Source of the DNA: a virus | Length of the DNA: 64,000 bases | Virus record (IMG/VR): IMGVR_UViG_3300017605_000342 | Location: 1-64,000 of that record | Strand: one strand, 5' to 3' | Shown: positions 1 through 7,797 of the stretch, piece by piece | How the letters are laid out: each line of letters opens with the position of its first letter | Position numbering within the stretch: position 1 is the first letter of the stretch | Position numbers and translations under genes: made by a program | The notes under the pieces: model-generated | Database searches by the model: none | What the model was told of the DNA's origin: nothing | What the model saw: only the letters and a program-made list of their open reading frames with translations

Positions 1-4
1 AAAT

Positions 5-48
5 TACCTTGACAAAAGGTTTAAATTCCTAAAAAAATTTAAAAACGA
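5..48 (+). promoter_or_regulatory. repeated upstream element, copy 1 (candidate phage promoter)
   Basis: TACCTTGACA is followed by 8 unrelated bases, AAATTCC, an A7T3 run and AAAACGA. The same order and spacing recur at 11250-11292, and both copies lie just upstream of a start codon. TTGACA resembles a sigma70 -35 box, but no TATAAT-like hexamer follows at 16-18 bases. That leaves a promoter for a different sigma, perhaps the phage one at 13618, or another control site. The function is inferred; the repetition is seen directly. Confidence 0.5.
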
Positions 49-62
49 CCTATGGAGGTTTT

Positions 63-1031
63 ATGCCAAGAATTGCCCCAGGTTTTAACTTTGGTCACGA
101 CCTAACAGTGCAAGAGCAGGGAGAAAAACTGCTTAAGCTGACCAATTGGAAAGACGTAGTGCGTACCGCACGTTTAGATTGGCACGTTGTAAAAGAAGGA
201 TTGGTAGACCAGCGTGGAAACCCTATCCCACAACAAGGAATGTTCCGCGAAGACAACCACACCTATCTCGGCCCAGTGAAAGGAAAATTTAAAGCTATTC
301 AGAATGAAGACCAGTTTTCTTGGGTTGACTCTGTAATACAAGCGGAGCCAAATGCGTTCTATGAAAATGCCGGCTGTTTGAAGGGAGGCGAAATGGTTTA
401 TTGCGCTGTTCGCCTGCCAGACAGGGACTTTTTCATTCAAGGAACAGATGACGTTCATCATAGTTATCTGTACTTCTTGAACTGGCATTCAGTAAAGTCC
501 AAGGCCATCGCATTCTTCAACAACATGCGAATGGTGTGCACCAATATGATTCGACGCATGTTACAACATGCCAAAAACCTGTTCAGAATTGGCCACAATG
601 AAAAAGCAAAGCAACGACTTGAAGAGTCCAAGAACCTGTTGCTTGCGGCGGGTCAAGATTTAAATGAAACAAAAGAACAGTTGAATTTTCTTGCAAAAAG
701 ACAGTTGAACGGAAATCAAGTGGATAACTTTATTGCCCGGTTAATTCCACCACCACAGAACCCAGAAAATACTGGGCGTCGTGACAAGGTAGTCACTAGG
801 ATTAAGGAACTCTTTGAGTCCAACGACAATAACCAGTTCCCACAAATTAGAGGCACTGCTTACGCTTTGTTCAATGCGTTCACAAACTTTGTCGATCATG
901 AGAAAGTGGTTCGGATTTCTTCGGCCCGTAAAGGTCAGGTTAAAGAAGCTGTACGCACAGAGTCTGCGATCTTCGGTGATGGTGCGAAGTTCAAAGAAGG
1001 AGTGCTGTACTCGCTGTTAGAGGCTGCGTAA
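63..1031 (+). CDS. DUF932 phage/plasmid-like protein
   Basis: The 322-residue protein matches the DUF932 (phage/plasmid-like TIGR03299) pattern: a 'VKGKFKAIQNEDQF' segment near residues 72-85, a 'GGEMVYCAVRLP' strand near 107-118, and 'RMVCTNMIRRML' near 156-167, the usual R-x-V-C-x-N core. Members are common in large phages and plasmids, but their biochemical role is unknown. A strong GGAGG site lies 5 bases before the ATG, and the repeated TTGACA element lies further upstream, so this may be the first gene of a transcript. Confidence 0.8.
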   Translation: MPRIAPGFNFGHDLTVQEQGEKLLKLTNWKDVVRTARLDWHVVKEGLVDQRGNPIPQQGMFREDNHTYLGPVKGKFKAIQNEDQFSWVDSVIQAEPNAFYENAGCLKGGEMVYCAVRLPDRDFFIQGTDDVHHSYLYFLNWHSVKSKAIAFFNNMRMVCTNMIRRMLQHAKNLFRIGHNEKAKQRLEESKNLLLAAGQDLNETKEQLNFLAKRQLNGNQVDNFIARLIPPPQNPENTGRRDKVVTRIKELFESNDNNQFPQIRGTAYALFNAFTNFVDHEKVVRISSARKGQVKEAVRTESAIFGDGAKFKEGVLYSLLEAA

Positions 1032-1073
1032 AGTAGTAACTTTTAACACACTCAACCCAAAAGGGGAAATGAA

Positions 1074-1331
1074 ATGTCTACAACTAAGAAAGTAGTAAGC
1101 ACACTGCCGCTGGAACAGGGAGAAGCTCCTAACCGTGTGGCACGTGGCTTGTTTAGAGACACACTGAAGGGAATGACTCCCGGCAGCAAGGTGTTTTTCA
1201 AAGTGCCTTCTGCTCAACGACAGTCTGTCATTCAGGCTGCGTACAATGCTGGTTTCAAGGTTCAAACCCAGACTGAGCGGGACAAGAACAAGAAGCCTAC
1301 CGGATTTATCAAAATCTGGAGAAAGCAGTAA
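1074..1331 (+). CDS. small basic protein of unknown function
   Basis: The 85-residue protein is preceded by AAGGGGA. It is rich in Lys and Arg and reads as a compact alpha/beta unit, with 'TPGSKVFFKVPSAQRQSVIQ' around the middle and 'GFIKIWRK' at the end. The central segment suggests a fold that aligns side chains on a helix after a strand, but no family is recognised. A hairpin terminator directly follows, so it probably ends the DUF932 transcript. Confidence 0.7.
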   Translation: MSTTKKVVSTLPLEQGEAPNRVARGLFRDTLKGMTPGSKVFFKVPSAQRQSVIQAAYNAGFKVQTQTERDKNKKPTGFIKIWRKQ

Positions 1332-1337
1332 TCTATT

Positions 1338-1380
1338 CGCGGGGCTGGGCTTCGCTATGTCGCTCAGTCCCGCGCTTTTC
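1338..1380 (+). terminator. intrinsic terminator-like hairpin
   Basis: A 12-bp stem (1338-1349 with 1363-1374) has only two G.U pairs, is GC-rich and encloses a 13-base loop. It is followed by a short CTTTTC tract. It lies between the stop at 1331 and the GTG start at 1393. The weak T tract makes partial read-through plausible. Confidence 0.6.
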
Positions 1381-1392
1381 ACGGGAGGTTTT

Positions 1393-1638
1393 GTGGAACC
1401 TGACCAGAATGTCATTGTCTGTATCCAAGAAAAATACAGTAACAAAGCTAATCCTCAACGTGGGTACCATGACTACATCACAACTGTTGAGGGTAATGTT
1501 GGTAGACTAGAGACATATTTCAAAGCGGAATTTGATAGGCTTAAAAGTATGTCCATGTGGTGTTCTAGCACCTATGAAAAGACAGGTATTGTTACAGGTA
1601 GATATACAATTAAACACGGATACGATTCGGGGGATTGA
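1393..1638 (+). CDS. hypothetical protein, GTG start
   Basis: This 81-residue protein is not recognised. The GTG at 1393 is preferred over an in-frame ATG upstream because it follows GGGAGG at a good distance and begins after the terminator hairpin. It contains 'NVIVCIQEKY' and 'VEGNVGRLETYFKAEFDRL', the latter probably helical. Its stop overlaps the next start as TGATG, so translation is likely coupled. Confidence 0.6.
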   Translation: MEPDQNVIVCIQEKYSNKANPQRGYHDYITTVEGNVGRLETYFKAEFDRLKSMSMWCSSTYEKTGIVTGRYTIKHGYDSGD

Positions 1639-1865
1639 TGTGGGCCGAAGTTCACTTTTCATTTGAACTACCTGACGGGTATACCGTAGCAGAAGCAAGA
1701 CAAGAAACTTTTGATGAAGTGGCTGCTGCAATACGCAATTACCATCTAACGGCTGCACTGATAGTATCGACGAGTGGCAAACCTGAAAGAAAAGCCATAA
1801 CCAAACATCACAAAGATTGGGCAGAGAGGTTAAAAACCTACGAGATCATAATTCATGAGCAATAA
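1638..1865 (+). CDS. hypothetical protein
   Basis: This 75-residue protein begins at the ATG overlapping the previous stop; GGGGG lies just upstream. It looks like a small alpha/beta protein: a strand near residues 3-9, a helix near 18-32, and a strand 'TAALIVSTSG'. No family is recognised. It overlaps the next gene, the kinase-phosphatase, by 11 bases, suggesting a shared message. Confidence 0.65.
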   Translation: MWAEVHFSFELPDGYTVAEARQETFDEVAAAIRNYHLTAALIVSTSGKPERKAITKHHKDWAERLKTYEIIIHEQ

Positions 1866-2733
1866 AGTTTATCTAACACGCGGCCTGCCAGCCAGTGGTA
1901 AAACCACGTGGGCAAAAGAGTTACTGGCATCACAACCTAACCTTGTCAGAGCCAACAGGGATACCATCCGGTTAGCAATGTTTTCTGACAGCAATCCGTG
2001 GCGTCCTGCAAAAGAGAAAGATGTCACCAAGCAAGAGGAACGTATTGTTGAAACCGCCTTGGGTACAAACAGATCAGTAGTCATTGACGATACAAACCTG
2101 TCAGCAAAAACTGTGTCAAGGTGGTATTCAATTGCACGGAAGTATAACGCCGAGGTTTTGATACAAGATTTTACAGAAACCCCATTGACAACTTGCATTG
2201 AACGTGATAGACTACGCCAAGGTAAAGAACGTGTTGGAGAAGTTGTCATCCAAAACATGGCGCTACGGTATAACCTAATTCCGTGGCCACACAACCCTAT
2301 TGTAATTGTAGATATCGACGGAACTTTAGCAAATGCAAACCACAGACTACACCACGTAAAGAAGAACCCTAAGAACTGGCCCGCGTTTTTCCGTGAAGCA
2401 GACAAAGATCCTGTCAACGAAATTGTTCTACGTTGGGTTGAGGTTCTACGACCAGAACACTGTATTGTAATTGTGAGCGGGCGGGCACTCGACCAATCAC
2501 AACACCTAACCGTGGATTGGTTACGTGAACGTGGCGTGCCTTACGACTTTCTGTTCATGCGCAACGGGTACGATTACCGAGAAGATTGGATTGTTAAGTC
2601 AGAAATCTTAGAGAAAATGCCACGCAATCAAGTTGTGTTTAGTATTGACGACCGTATGCAAGTGGTAGAAAAATGCTGGCGGGCAAACGGCGTGCGCTGT
2701 TTCCCTGTCTCGGAAACTGACGGAGAATTTTAA
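1855..2733 (+). CDS. pseT: polynucleotide 5'-kinase / 3'-phosphatase (T4 PseT type)
   Basis: At 292 residues it is close to T4 polynucleotide kinase (301). The N-terminal kinase has a Walker A, GLPASGKTT, at residues 10-18, a likely general base Asp36 in 'NRDTIR', and DDTN at 78-81. The C-terminal HAD-type phosphatase starts with DIDGT at 153-157 and keeps 'IVSGRA' and a late 'IDDR'. The enzyme phosphorylates 5'-OH ends and removes 3'-phosphate, or 2',3'-cyclic phosphate, from nicked RNA so that a ligase can seal it. In T4 this reverses host anticodon-nuclease cuts. Three RNA ligases and 22 tRNA genes in the window fit that role. Order kinase-phosphatase is the T4 order. Confidence 0.93.
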   Translation: MSNKVYLTRGLPASGKTTWAKELLASQPNLVRANRDTIRLAMFSDSNPWRPAKEKDVTKQEERIVETALGTNRSVVIDDTNLSAKTVSRWYSIARKYNAEVLIQDFTETPLTTCIERDRLRQGKERVGEVVIQNMALRYNLIPWPHNPIVIVDIDGTLANANHRLHHVKKNPKNWPAFFREADKDPVNEIVLRWVEVLRPEHCIVIVSGRALDQSQHLTVDWLRERGVPYDFLFMRNGYDYREDWIVKSEILEKMPRNQVVFSIDDRMQVVEKCWRANGVRCFPVSETDGEF

Positions 2734-3350
2734 TGGCATCCAAGAAACTGATATACCACGATAAGAAAGGTTACGAGGTTCCTTTGGACAATAACCTTGT
2801 ACGAAAAGTAATCAAGGTCGTTCGACGCGGCCTAACTTGGGGTGTAGGTGCTCCCAAACCGGGTAAAATGTGTGTTGAAGCAGCAGTTAATTACGCAATG
2901 GGACGCAACCATAGCGATGCCCCGCCTTGCGTTGGGCCACAACCACGCGATGCGAAGATCGAACTGAATGACAAAGAATGGTCTTCTGCCAAGGCTCGCG
3001 CAAACGGACTACTGGCCATTGCCGTAGCACAGCTAGGATCTAACACAGTTAGTGGGGCAAAGTTTGTCAAAGCATTCAAAGACAGTCTTAGAAAAAAGGT
3101 GATTGATCCCTGTATTAAGAAGATTAAGGAAAAAGATTCAATAGAGTATATATCGCTGTCCATTGCAATGGACAGATTTAACAGAGAAAAATCCGGCGAC
3201 GGGTTGGTAAATAGGGCAATCAACGTCATGGCTTTGTTGGGAGAAGTTCAAGATGCGGAGCTTAAGCTGATTGCAGACTGTATTCTTGATGCACTTAAAG
3301 CAGTAAAATCCCCCGGCGTTAAGTACTTAGGGCTAATCAATGAGGCTTAA
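2733..3350 (+). CDS. conserved protein of unknown function
   Basis: This 205-residue protein starts at a TAATG junction with the kinase-phosphatase. It has a distinctive block, 'KPGKMCVEAAVNYAMG' followed by HSDAPPCV and 'NDKEWSSAKARANGLLAIA' (about residues 43-100). I recall this block from conserved hypothetical proteins of bacteria and phages. The rest is mostly helical. Its position immediately after pseT may mean a linked role, but no function can be assigned. Confidence 0.7.
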   Translation: MASKKLIYHDKKGYEVPLDNNLVRKVIKVVRRGLTWGVGAPKPGKMCVEAAVNYAMGRNHSDAPPCVGPQPRDAKIELNDKEWSSAKARANGLLAIAVAQLGSNTVSGAKFVKAFKDSLRKKVIDPCIKKIKEKDSIEYISLSIAMDRFNREKSGDGLVNRAINVMALLGEVQDAELKLIADCILDALKAVKSPGVKYLGLINEA

Positions 3351-3780
3351 CTACAAACTCTTCGAGAAAGTAAAAGTACATATCCTAGAAGAGCCGCGCC
3401 GTTTGCGACAAGCATGTTGGGTTGAACATAAGTCGTCAGAAAGTAGTTGGGGCTACGACAATTACAACGCGATAATTTCCGAAGGGGCAAAAGAACCTCC
3501 GTGTGGTACCGTTGCTTGTGTTGCTGGTTGGACAGCTTTACTGGTGAAAGGGCCAAGTTTTCAAGGCAATGCTAGTTGGGTTGCCAAGAATACTTTAGTG
3601 CAAGGCGAGGACTCTGATCAAAAAGTTTACCAAGCAAGGTTGGATTTATACAACAATGTGTTCATGTGTTTTCCCGAAGACGATAAACTAAAACCAGGAA
3701 CACTCAAATACGCCAGAGCTGTAGTCAAATCTATTGACGAATTCATCGAGCGCTGGAGGCCCCATGCACGTAAACGTTAA
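3340..3780 (+). CDS. small Cys-containing protein, tandem paralogue 1
   Basis: The 146-residue protein shares its plan with the next gene. Both have an N-terminal 'EEPRRLRQACW' or 'DEPRRLRQACW', a central PPCGTVACxAGW, and a late 'KPGT.KYARAV' or 'KPGTAPYARVI'. The CGTVAC-AGW motif occurs in small phage and actinobacterial proteins of unknown function. It overlaps the previous gene by 11 bases and the paralogue by 17. Confidence 0.7.
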   Translation: MRLNYKLFEKVKVHILEEPRRLRQACWVEHKSSESSWGYDNYNAIISEGAKEPPCGTVACVAGWTALLVKGPSFQGNASWVAKNTLVQGEDSDQKVYQARLDLYNNVFMCFPEDDKLKPGTLKYARAVVKSIDEFIERWRPHARKR

Positions 3781-4168
3781 GTTGTTACAACGTGTTATCA
3801 AACATATTCTCGACGAGCCGCGTCGTTTACGGCAAGCCTGTTGGATTTCTGAAAGGGGTGGTGCTGAATACAGGTACGCTGTGATTGAAGATCTGGCACC
3901 GCCGTGTGGTACAGTGGCCTGTTTTGCTGGCTGGGTTAGTTTGCTATCCAAACGCAAACGACGCCTCATGGAACCCTATTCTGAGTTCTCGACAAGAAGT
4001 ATTATACAGGGGAATGATGTACCTGCATCCAAAGCACGTAAAGATTTGGAACGCATTTACTTTTTCTTTCCAGAACATCAAGGCAGGAAACCTAAACCAG
4101 GTACAGCTCCGTATGCTAGAGTAATAGCCAAACGCATACAAAGATTTATCGATAAACACGCAGTATAA
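3764..4168 (+). CDS. small Cys-containing protein, tandem paralogue 2
   Basis: This 134-residue paralogue of the preceding gene keeps the PRRLRQACW and PPCGTVACFAGW segments. The chosen ATG follows GGAGG at 3756-3759 and gives the same N-terminal alignment as the first copy; longer in-frame starts do not. The two copies differ over most of their length, so the duplication is old. tRNA-His follows 7 bases after the stop. Confidence 0.72.
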   Translation: MHVNVKLLQRVIKHILDEPRRLRQACWISERGGAEYRYAVIEDLAPPCGTVACFAGWVSLLSKRKRRLMEPYSEFSTRSIIQGNDVPASKARKDLERIYFFFPEHQGRKPKPGTAPYARVIAKRIQRFIDKHAV

Positions 4169-4175
4169 TCTCTAT

Positions 4176-4255
4176 GGTGGCGGTCGTTTAGTCCGGTTCA
4201 AGACGGGCGATTGTGACTCGCCTCATCGTGGGTTCAAATCCCACCCGCCACCCCA
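4176..4255 (+). tRNA. tRNA-His (GTG)
   Basis: The acceptor stem GTGGCGG/CCGCCAC has an extra G at -1 facing C73, the identity mark of histidine tRNA. The anticodon arm is GGCGA-TTGTGAC-TCGCC with anticodon GTG, the T arm GTGGG-TTCAAAT-CCCAC, and CCA is encoded. Confidence 0.95.
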
Positions 4256-4266
4256 TTCTAGGAGCC

Positions 4267-4542
4267 ATGATGAAAAAAATCCATGAGTTTTTAACAGAAG
4301 AGTCTTGGTGCAAGCATGACTACGCACAAGACGCTGCCGGTAACACCGTAGATGCTAAAGATCCAGCCGCCGTGCGGTGGTGCTTTATTGGTGCACTTAA
4401 TTTCTGCTATGATAATTGGGAAGAAAAGGAAGAAGCTTTGCTCAGATTCGAGGCCCTGTTAGGCAACAGATACTGGGTCAAATTCAATGACACATCCACG
4501 TGGCCCGAGTTCCATGCGGCGTTGGTAAAGGCGGACATATGA
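4267..4542 (+). CDS. DUF6197-like small protein
   Basis: This 91-residue protein starts after TAGGAG. It has the arrangement 'ESWCKHDYAQDAAG' then 'AAVRWCFIGALNFC', which I associate with the DUF6197 family of phage and actinobacterial proteins; the function is unknown. The upstream in-frame ATG falls inside the tRNA and is rejected. The stop overlaps the next start as ATGA. Confidence 0.65.
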   Translation: MMKKIHEFLTEESWCKHDYAQDAAGNTVDAKDPAAVRWCFIGALNFCYDNWEEKEEALLRFEALLGNRYWVKFNDTSTWPEFHAALVKADI

Positions 4543-4802
4543 CATACACAAAATTCATAAAAGAAGTTAGTTTACTTCCAAAGAAGTTTACATTTACTGT
4601 AAAAGATGGTAGAATTGTCACCAATAATCTAAAAGCATACTGTCCTTGGGCTGCTTGGTGGCACCACTATCACCCTGTCAGTGATATTATTACCGATCAT
4701 GGTAGGGATATTAACTCACGGATATGGAATGCAGCAGACAACATGCCAAGACATGTTGCAAAAATTCGTCAGGACTTGCTGAAAGCGTGTAAGCTTGGTT
4801 GA
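4539..4802 (+). CDS. hypothetical protein
   Basis: This 87-residue protein is coupled to the preceding gene by ATGA. It has a Trp/His-rich centre ('CPWAAWWHHYHPVSD') and a basic C-terminal helix. No family is recognised. Confidence 0.6.
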   Translation: MTYTKFIKEVSLLPKKFTFTVKDGRIVTNNLKAYCPWAAWWHHYHPVSDIITDHGRDINSRIWNAADNMPRHVAKIRQDLLKACKLG

Positions 4803-4899
4803 ATACATCTTGGAGTTCTTTGGGGCTATACTGGACGAAGTAGAGTATCGATACCACTGTTTTATGTTGCGGCACATTGCCTTTAAAGAAGATGAGTAA
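4795..4899 (+). CDS. possible 34-residue microprotein
   Basis: A TTG-initiated frame reads 'LVEYILEFFGAILDEVEYRY' then HCFMLRHIAF. It overlaps both neighbours and fills the gap between them, as most junctions here do. No ribosome-binding site is clear, so it may be chance. Confidence 0.3.
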   Translation: MVEYILEFFGAILDEVEYRYHCFMLRHIAFKEDE

Positions 4900-5479
4900 C
4901 TGGTACATTGCATTAGACTTAGAGACGGGCGGGATCGGGTTGCCCTGCTCTCTACTAACAGGTTACTTTGCTATAGTGAATCCCAATCTCATGGTGGCCG
5001 CTGAATGCTCTTTGACTATCAAACCAGACGATGGGATATACCACGTACAAGCAAAAGGAATGGAAGTTAATGGTATAGATATTGTGAAACATGATGCAAC
5101 AGCTATGCCTTTAAAAGAAGCATCTACATGGTTGTACAATTTTTTAAATAGCGCATACTCAGAGTTTTTGAAATCAAACAAACAGAAATTCATTCCATTA
5201 GGACATGGTGTCCGACAAGACATTGAGTTCATGATTGCTTCCAAGCTTATTTCAAGAGGCACGTGGGAGCAATTTGTATCTCATAGGTCACTAGATACCA
5301 GCTCGTCAGCAAGATTTCTACAAGCGTGTGGGTTGCTGCCGTCAGATCTTAGTGGTTCTCTAGTATCACTGGCAGATTATTTTGGTGTGGTACGTGAGGG
5401 TGCGGCCCACGATGCGCGAGTTGACACACTTGCCAGCATCGAAGTTCTACGCCACCTTATGGAGGTTGTCAAAAAATGA
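4892..5479 (+). CDS. DEDDh-type 3'-5' exonuclease
   Basis: This 195-residue protein carries the DnaQ/RNase T fold motifs. ExoI is 'ALDLETGG' at residues 7-14 (D9, E11), ExoII is 'GHGVRQDIEFM' near 109-119, and ExoIII is 'HDARVDTLAS' near 173-182 with the histidine 5 residues before the aspartate. Such enzymes remove nucleotides from DNA or RNA 3' ends. Being single-domain and short, it could proofread, trim RNA or recycle nucleotides. The ATG at 4892 fits the domain start better than one 15 bases upstream. Confidence 0.8.
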   Translation: MSNWYIALDLETGGIGLPCSLLTGYFAIVNPNLMVAAECSLTIKPDDGIYHVQAKGMEVNGIDIVKHDATAMPLKEASTWLYNFLNSAYSEFLKSNKQKFIPLGHGVRQDIEFMIASKLISRGTWEQFVSHRSLDTSSSARFLQACGLLPSDLSGSLVSLADYFGVVREGAAHDARVDTLASIEVLRHLMEVVKK

Positions 5480-5604
5480 TGCAAGAAATTATCACACTGA
5501 CGGCTGGCATCACTTCATGGCCGCAGGCTTTCGTGGCTGCTGTTATTACGATTGCTATAGTTTATTTGTTGGTTGCTATTGTAAGAGCAATTACGGGCGC
5601 ATGA
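5476..5604 (+). CDS. 42-residue single-span membrane protein
   Basis: ATGATG follows GGAGG by 10 bases and overlaps the exonuclease stop. The stop overlaps the next start as ATGA. The product has a short polar head and a hydrophobic run of about 22 residues ('AAVITIAIVYLLVAIV'), so it is probably an inner-membrane microprotein. Its function is unknown. The coupling at both ends makes it a real gene despite its size. Confidence 0.7.
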   Translation: MMQEIITLTAGITSWPQAFVAAVITIAIVYLLVAIVRAITGA

Positions 5605-5942
5605 GGGATATAATACCGGATGGCACGCACGTTAGAACAAAAGGCACACTAACAGGCCAAGATTTTAGTCAACCACATAACCGCTTACCAAACAAACATG
5701 GCTACATCATAGCTTACTCTGAAATCCATGATTGTTACAAAGTAGTATACTTTAACGGTATAGCTGCGTGGTATAACCCAGACGAGTTAATTATTCTAGA
5801 ACCTACGTCAAAGGTACAGTTGTACTCATGTTACAGATGGCTCTGTCCATGTTGTCAACATACAAATATTATAGATGTTGCTTACGAACACATTGACTGT
5901 GAGGAATGTCACAGAAAATTCATCGCCGAAGTGGAGGTTTGA
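5601..5942 (+). CDS. hypothetical protein with C-terminal zinc-ribbon-like Cys
   Basis: This 113-residue protein starts at ATGA, coupled to the microprotein. The N-terminal half is beta-rich ('THVRTKGTLTG', 'KVVYFNGIAAWYNPDEL'), recalling a small barrel. The C-terminal part has CPCCQH and CEECHR, the spacing of a zinc ribbon. No family is identified. Confidence 0.65.
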   Translation: MRDIIPDGTHVRTKGTLTGQDFSQPHNRLPNKHGYIIAYSEIHDCYKVVYFNGIAAWYNPDELIILEPTSKVQLYSCYRWLCPCCQHTNIIDVAYEHIDCEECHRKFIAEVEV

Positions 5943-5944
5943 TC

Positions 5945-6319
5945 ATGATTAACAAAGATGTAATGACACAATTACGCTATGACATTGACACAGCACTGGC
6001 TGCCATTGGCGGCAAGCACGGCCTTACACTTAAAGTAGGTAACGGTACTTGGGATTTTGGTGGACAAACTGCTAAGTACTCGGTAAATATTTCTGTACCA
6101 GGTACGTCCAAAGATCAAGAAGATTTGAAGAACACCTACCCAGAATACGTGAACAAAGAGATTGTGTTAGGAGACGGCAAGCGTTACAAGGTTGTGGGGC
6201 TAGCCCCACGAGGTTCTTCTTTTATTGTGGCCAGATTGACAGACGGTAAACGTTACAGAGTCAAACAACTTGCAGTTACCCGACAACTAGGAGCAAAAAC
6301 CAATGCTGTCCTTAGATAG
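5945..6319 (+). CDS. hypothetical protein, conserved-looking in phages
   Basis: This 124-residue protein has GGAGG 6-10 bases upstream. The N-terminal helix 'MTQLRYDIDTALAAIGGKHG' precedes strands ending in 'KRYKVVGLAPRGSSFIVARL', which looks like a small beta-barrel. Similar helix-plus-barrel proteins occur in many tailed phages; the role is unknown. Confidence 0.65.
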   Translation: MINKDVMTQLRYDIDTALAAIGGKHGLTLKVGNGTWDFGGQTAKYSVNISVPGTSKDQEDLKNTYPEYVNKEIVLGDGKRYKVVGLAPRGSSFIVARLTDGKRYRVKQLAVTRQLGAKTNAVLR

Positions 6320-6638
6320 CAAACTGAAACTTATACGGGCTGTAGCTAAAGCCGTAGATGATGGTTATGAAATTTGCAAAGCAATATTTTTTAGTGAACG
6401 CAGCAAAATATGTTGCCCTATCGGAGCACTGACACACGAGAATAATCCGACCGTCGATAATTCTATAGATCGTAATCGGATCGTAGAAGCTGCCAGCATA
6501 TTAGGGTGTTCGTCTTCCGATGTATGGGCTATTGTAAATGGCTTTGACGGAACACCACGCATTGAAGGCGATGCAGCGTGCTACAAGTTCGGTGCAGCAC
6601 TGTGTGAGATATTTCAACCAAAACCTCTTTATGAGTAA
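6303..6638 (+). CDS. hypothetical protein
   Basis: This 111-residue protein overlaps its upstream neighbour by 17 bases. It contains 'ICCPIGALTHENNPTV' and 'ASILGCSSSDVWAIVNGFDG', a pattern seen in small phage proteins with a Cys-Pro-Ile-Gly-Ala core. The function is unknown. Confidence 0.6.
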   Translation: MLSLDSKLKLIRAVAKAVDDGYEICKAIFFSERSKICCPIGALTHENNPTVDNSIDRNRIVEAASILGCSSSDVWAIVNGFDGTPRIEGDAACYKFGAALCEIFQPKPLYE

Positions 6639-6906
6639 CATGGTCAATTGTCCTAGTTGTGGTTCAGAAAAATTTTACTATATACAAAGAGCATGGGAAT
6701 ACCATCGAGCTAACGACGTAGAATCTGATGGTAGTGCAGATCTAAGTCACCTATCAAATTGGAGTGTAGATGACTCCGTGCAGCCATATTTTGAATGCGA
6801 GCATGAGCAGTGTAAGAAAAAATTTAAGTTAGTACCTCATGTGGACTATGCCATGAGGTTTGAGGAGATTATCAATGGACAAATCGGAGAAGTGGTCGTC
6901 CATTAA
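6631..6906 (+). CDS. zinc-ribbon protein
   Basis: This 91-residue protein has CPSCG at residues 7-11 and CEHEQCKKKF near 58-67, a four-Cys zinc ribbon with a long insert between knuckles. Such proteins may bind nucleic acid or a partner; no specific role is visible. It overlaps the previous stop as ATGAG. Confidence 0.6.
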   Translation: MSNMVNCPSCGSEKFYYIQRAWEYHRANDVESDGSADLSHLSNWSVDDSVQPYFECEHEQCKKKFKLVPHVDYAMRFEEIINGQIGEVVVH

Positions 6907-7084
6907 AGACCCACGTCACAACGGATTGGCTCTGGCAGAATTACTCGCTGTATCAATCCCGCATATTACCTCCAGTTCTACTGGAGGCACAGAGATTGTC
7001 ACCATCACATTCTCTGATCACCGCTGTATGACAGAGGCATACCAACTGCTACTGGAACTCCTAGTAACAGGGCAAAGACTATGA
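6875..7084 (+). CDS. hypothetical protein
   Basis: This 69-residue protein has its ATG placed after GAGGAG. Its start lies inside the previous gene and its stop overlaps the next start. No family is recognised. Confidence 0.55.
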   Translation: MDKSEKWSSIKDPRHNGLALAELLAVSIPHITSSSTGGTEIVTITFSDHRCMTEAYQLLLELLVTGQRL

Positions 7085-7284
7085 CAGCTAGCACCATACT
7101 CGATAAAGTGTCCCAAGCAGCAGGTTGGGACACTGACTCTCAGCTAATTCTTGCGCTAAGGTTTATAGATTCTCAAACAAAAGTGGGGTTTCTCAAAGAG
7201 TGGCAACAGTTCCTAGAGCAACAGTGTGATGAAGAGAACGAACATCTCGTAAGGTTCTTAAAAAAATTCTTGGAGGAATCGTAA
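7081..7284 (+). CDS. small helical protein
   Basis: This 67-residue, largely helical acidic protein ('LRFIDSQTKVGFLKEWQQFL') is coupled at both ends by overlaps of 4 and 1 bases. A similar helix ('s-q-..f..fl...') is common in unassigned phage proteins. No function can be given. Confidence 0.6.
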   Translation: MTASTILDKVSQAAGWDTDSQLILALRFIDSQTKVGFLKEWQQFLEQQCDEENEHLVRFLKKFLEES

Positions 7285-7499
7285 TGTTTTATAAGAACAA
7301 ACCAGTCCACGACATGACGCTGCACGATCACTGTATCGTCGCCGCCATTCAGGGAATATCTGCGGCTGCCCCGATATATTCTGCAAACACCAAGGCTAAT
7401 GCAGAAGCTAAAGCACAGCAAGTATTAGACTTAGTGGAAGCTGTCTTTGATAAGTCAGTGACTGCTTCCGCCGCCACTAACCCTGTACCTACTAAGTAA
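7284..7499 (+). CDS. hypothetical Ala-rich protein
   Basis: This 71-residue protein follows a good GGAGG. It is helical and Ala-rich ('CIVAAIQGISAAAP', 'KANAEAKAQQVLDLVEAVF'). The function is unknown. The next 55 bases hold no gene and no clear terminator. Confidence 0.6.
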   Translation: MFYKNKPVHDMTLHDHCIVAAIQGISAAAPIYSANTKANAEAKAQQVLDLVEAVFDKSVTASAATNPVPTK

Positions 7500-7554
7500 C
7501 CCACGCAGACCCCGGTAGAGATCTGTATTATACCCCCAATTAGGAGTTTTGTCA

Positions 7555-7797
7555 ATGGCAAAATGCATTTTCAAGGGAATTAAAATAGGTGATGTAGAAC
7601 TCACCTTGACAGCAGAGGTATATCATTGGCCGGATGAACAGAATCAGTGGCAGTTTCAGTGGGAAGCAATGGATCAGACTTTCATTGAGGCCCTAACGAA
7701 CGTGTTAACGCCTGAAGAATATCAATTAGTGATGGATGAAATTGCTAAAGATATGATTGAACAATATAAAGATAACACGGAGAAAAATGTAAGATGA
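7555..7797 (+). CDS. hypothetical protein
   Basis: This 80-residue protein starts at the ATG 8 bases after TAGGAG; a TTG two codons earlier is too close to that site. Acidic and Trp-rich in the middle ('EVYHWPDEQNQWQFQWEAM'), it is helical at the end. No family is recognised. Confidence 0.6.
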   Translation: MAKCIFKGIKIGDVELTLTAEVYHWPDEQNQWQFQWEAMDQTFIEALTNVLTPEEYQLVMDEIAKDMIEQYKDNTEKNVR

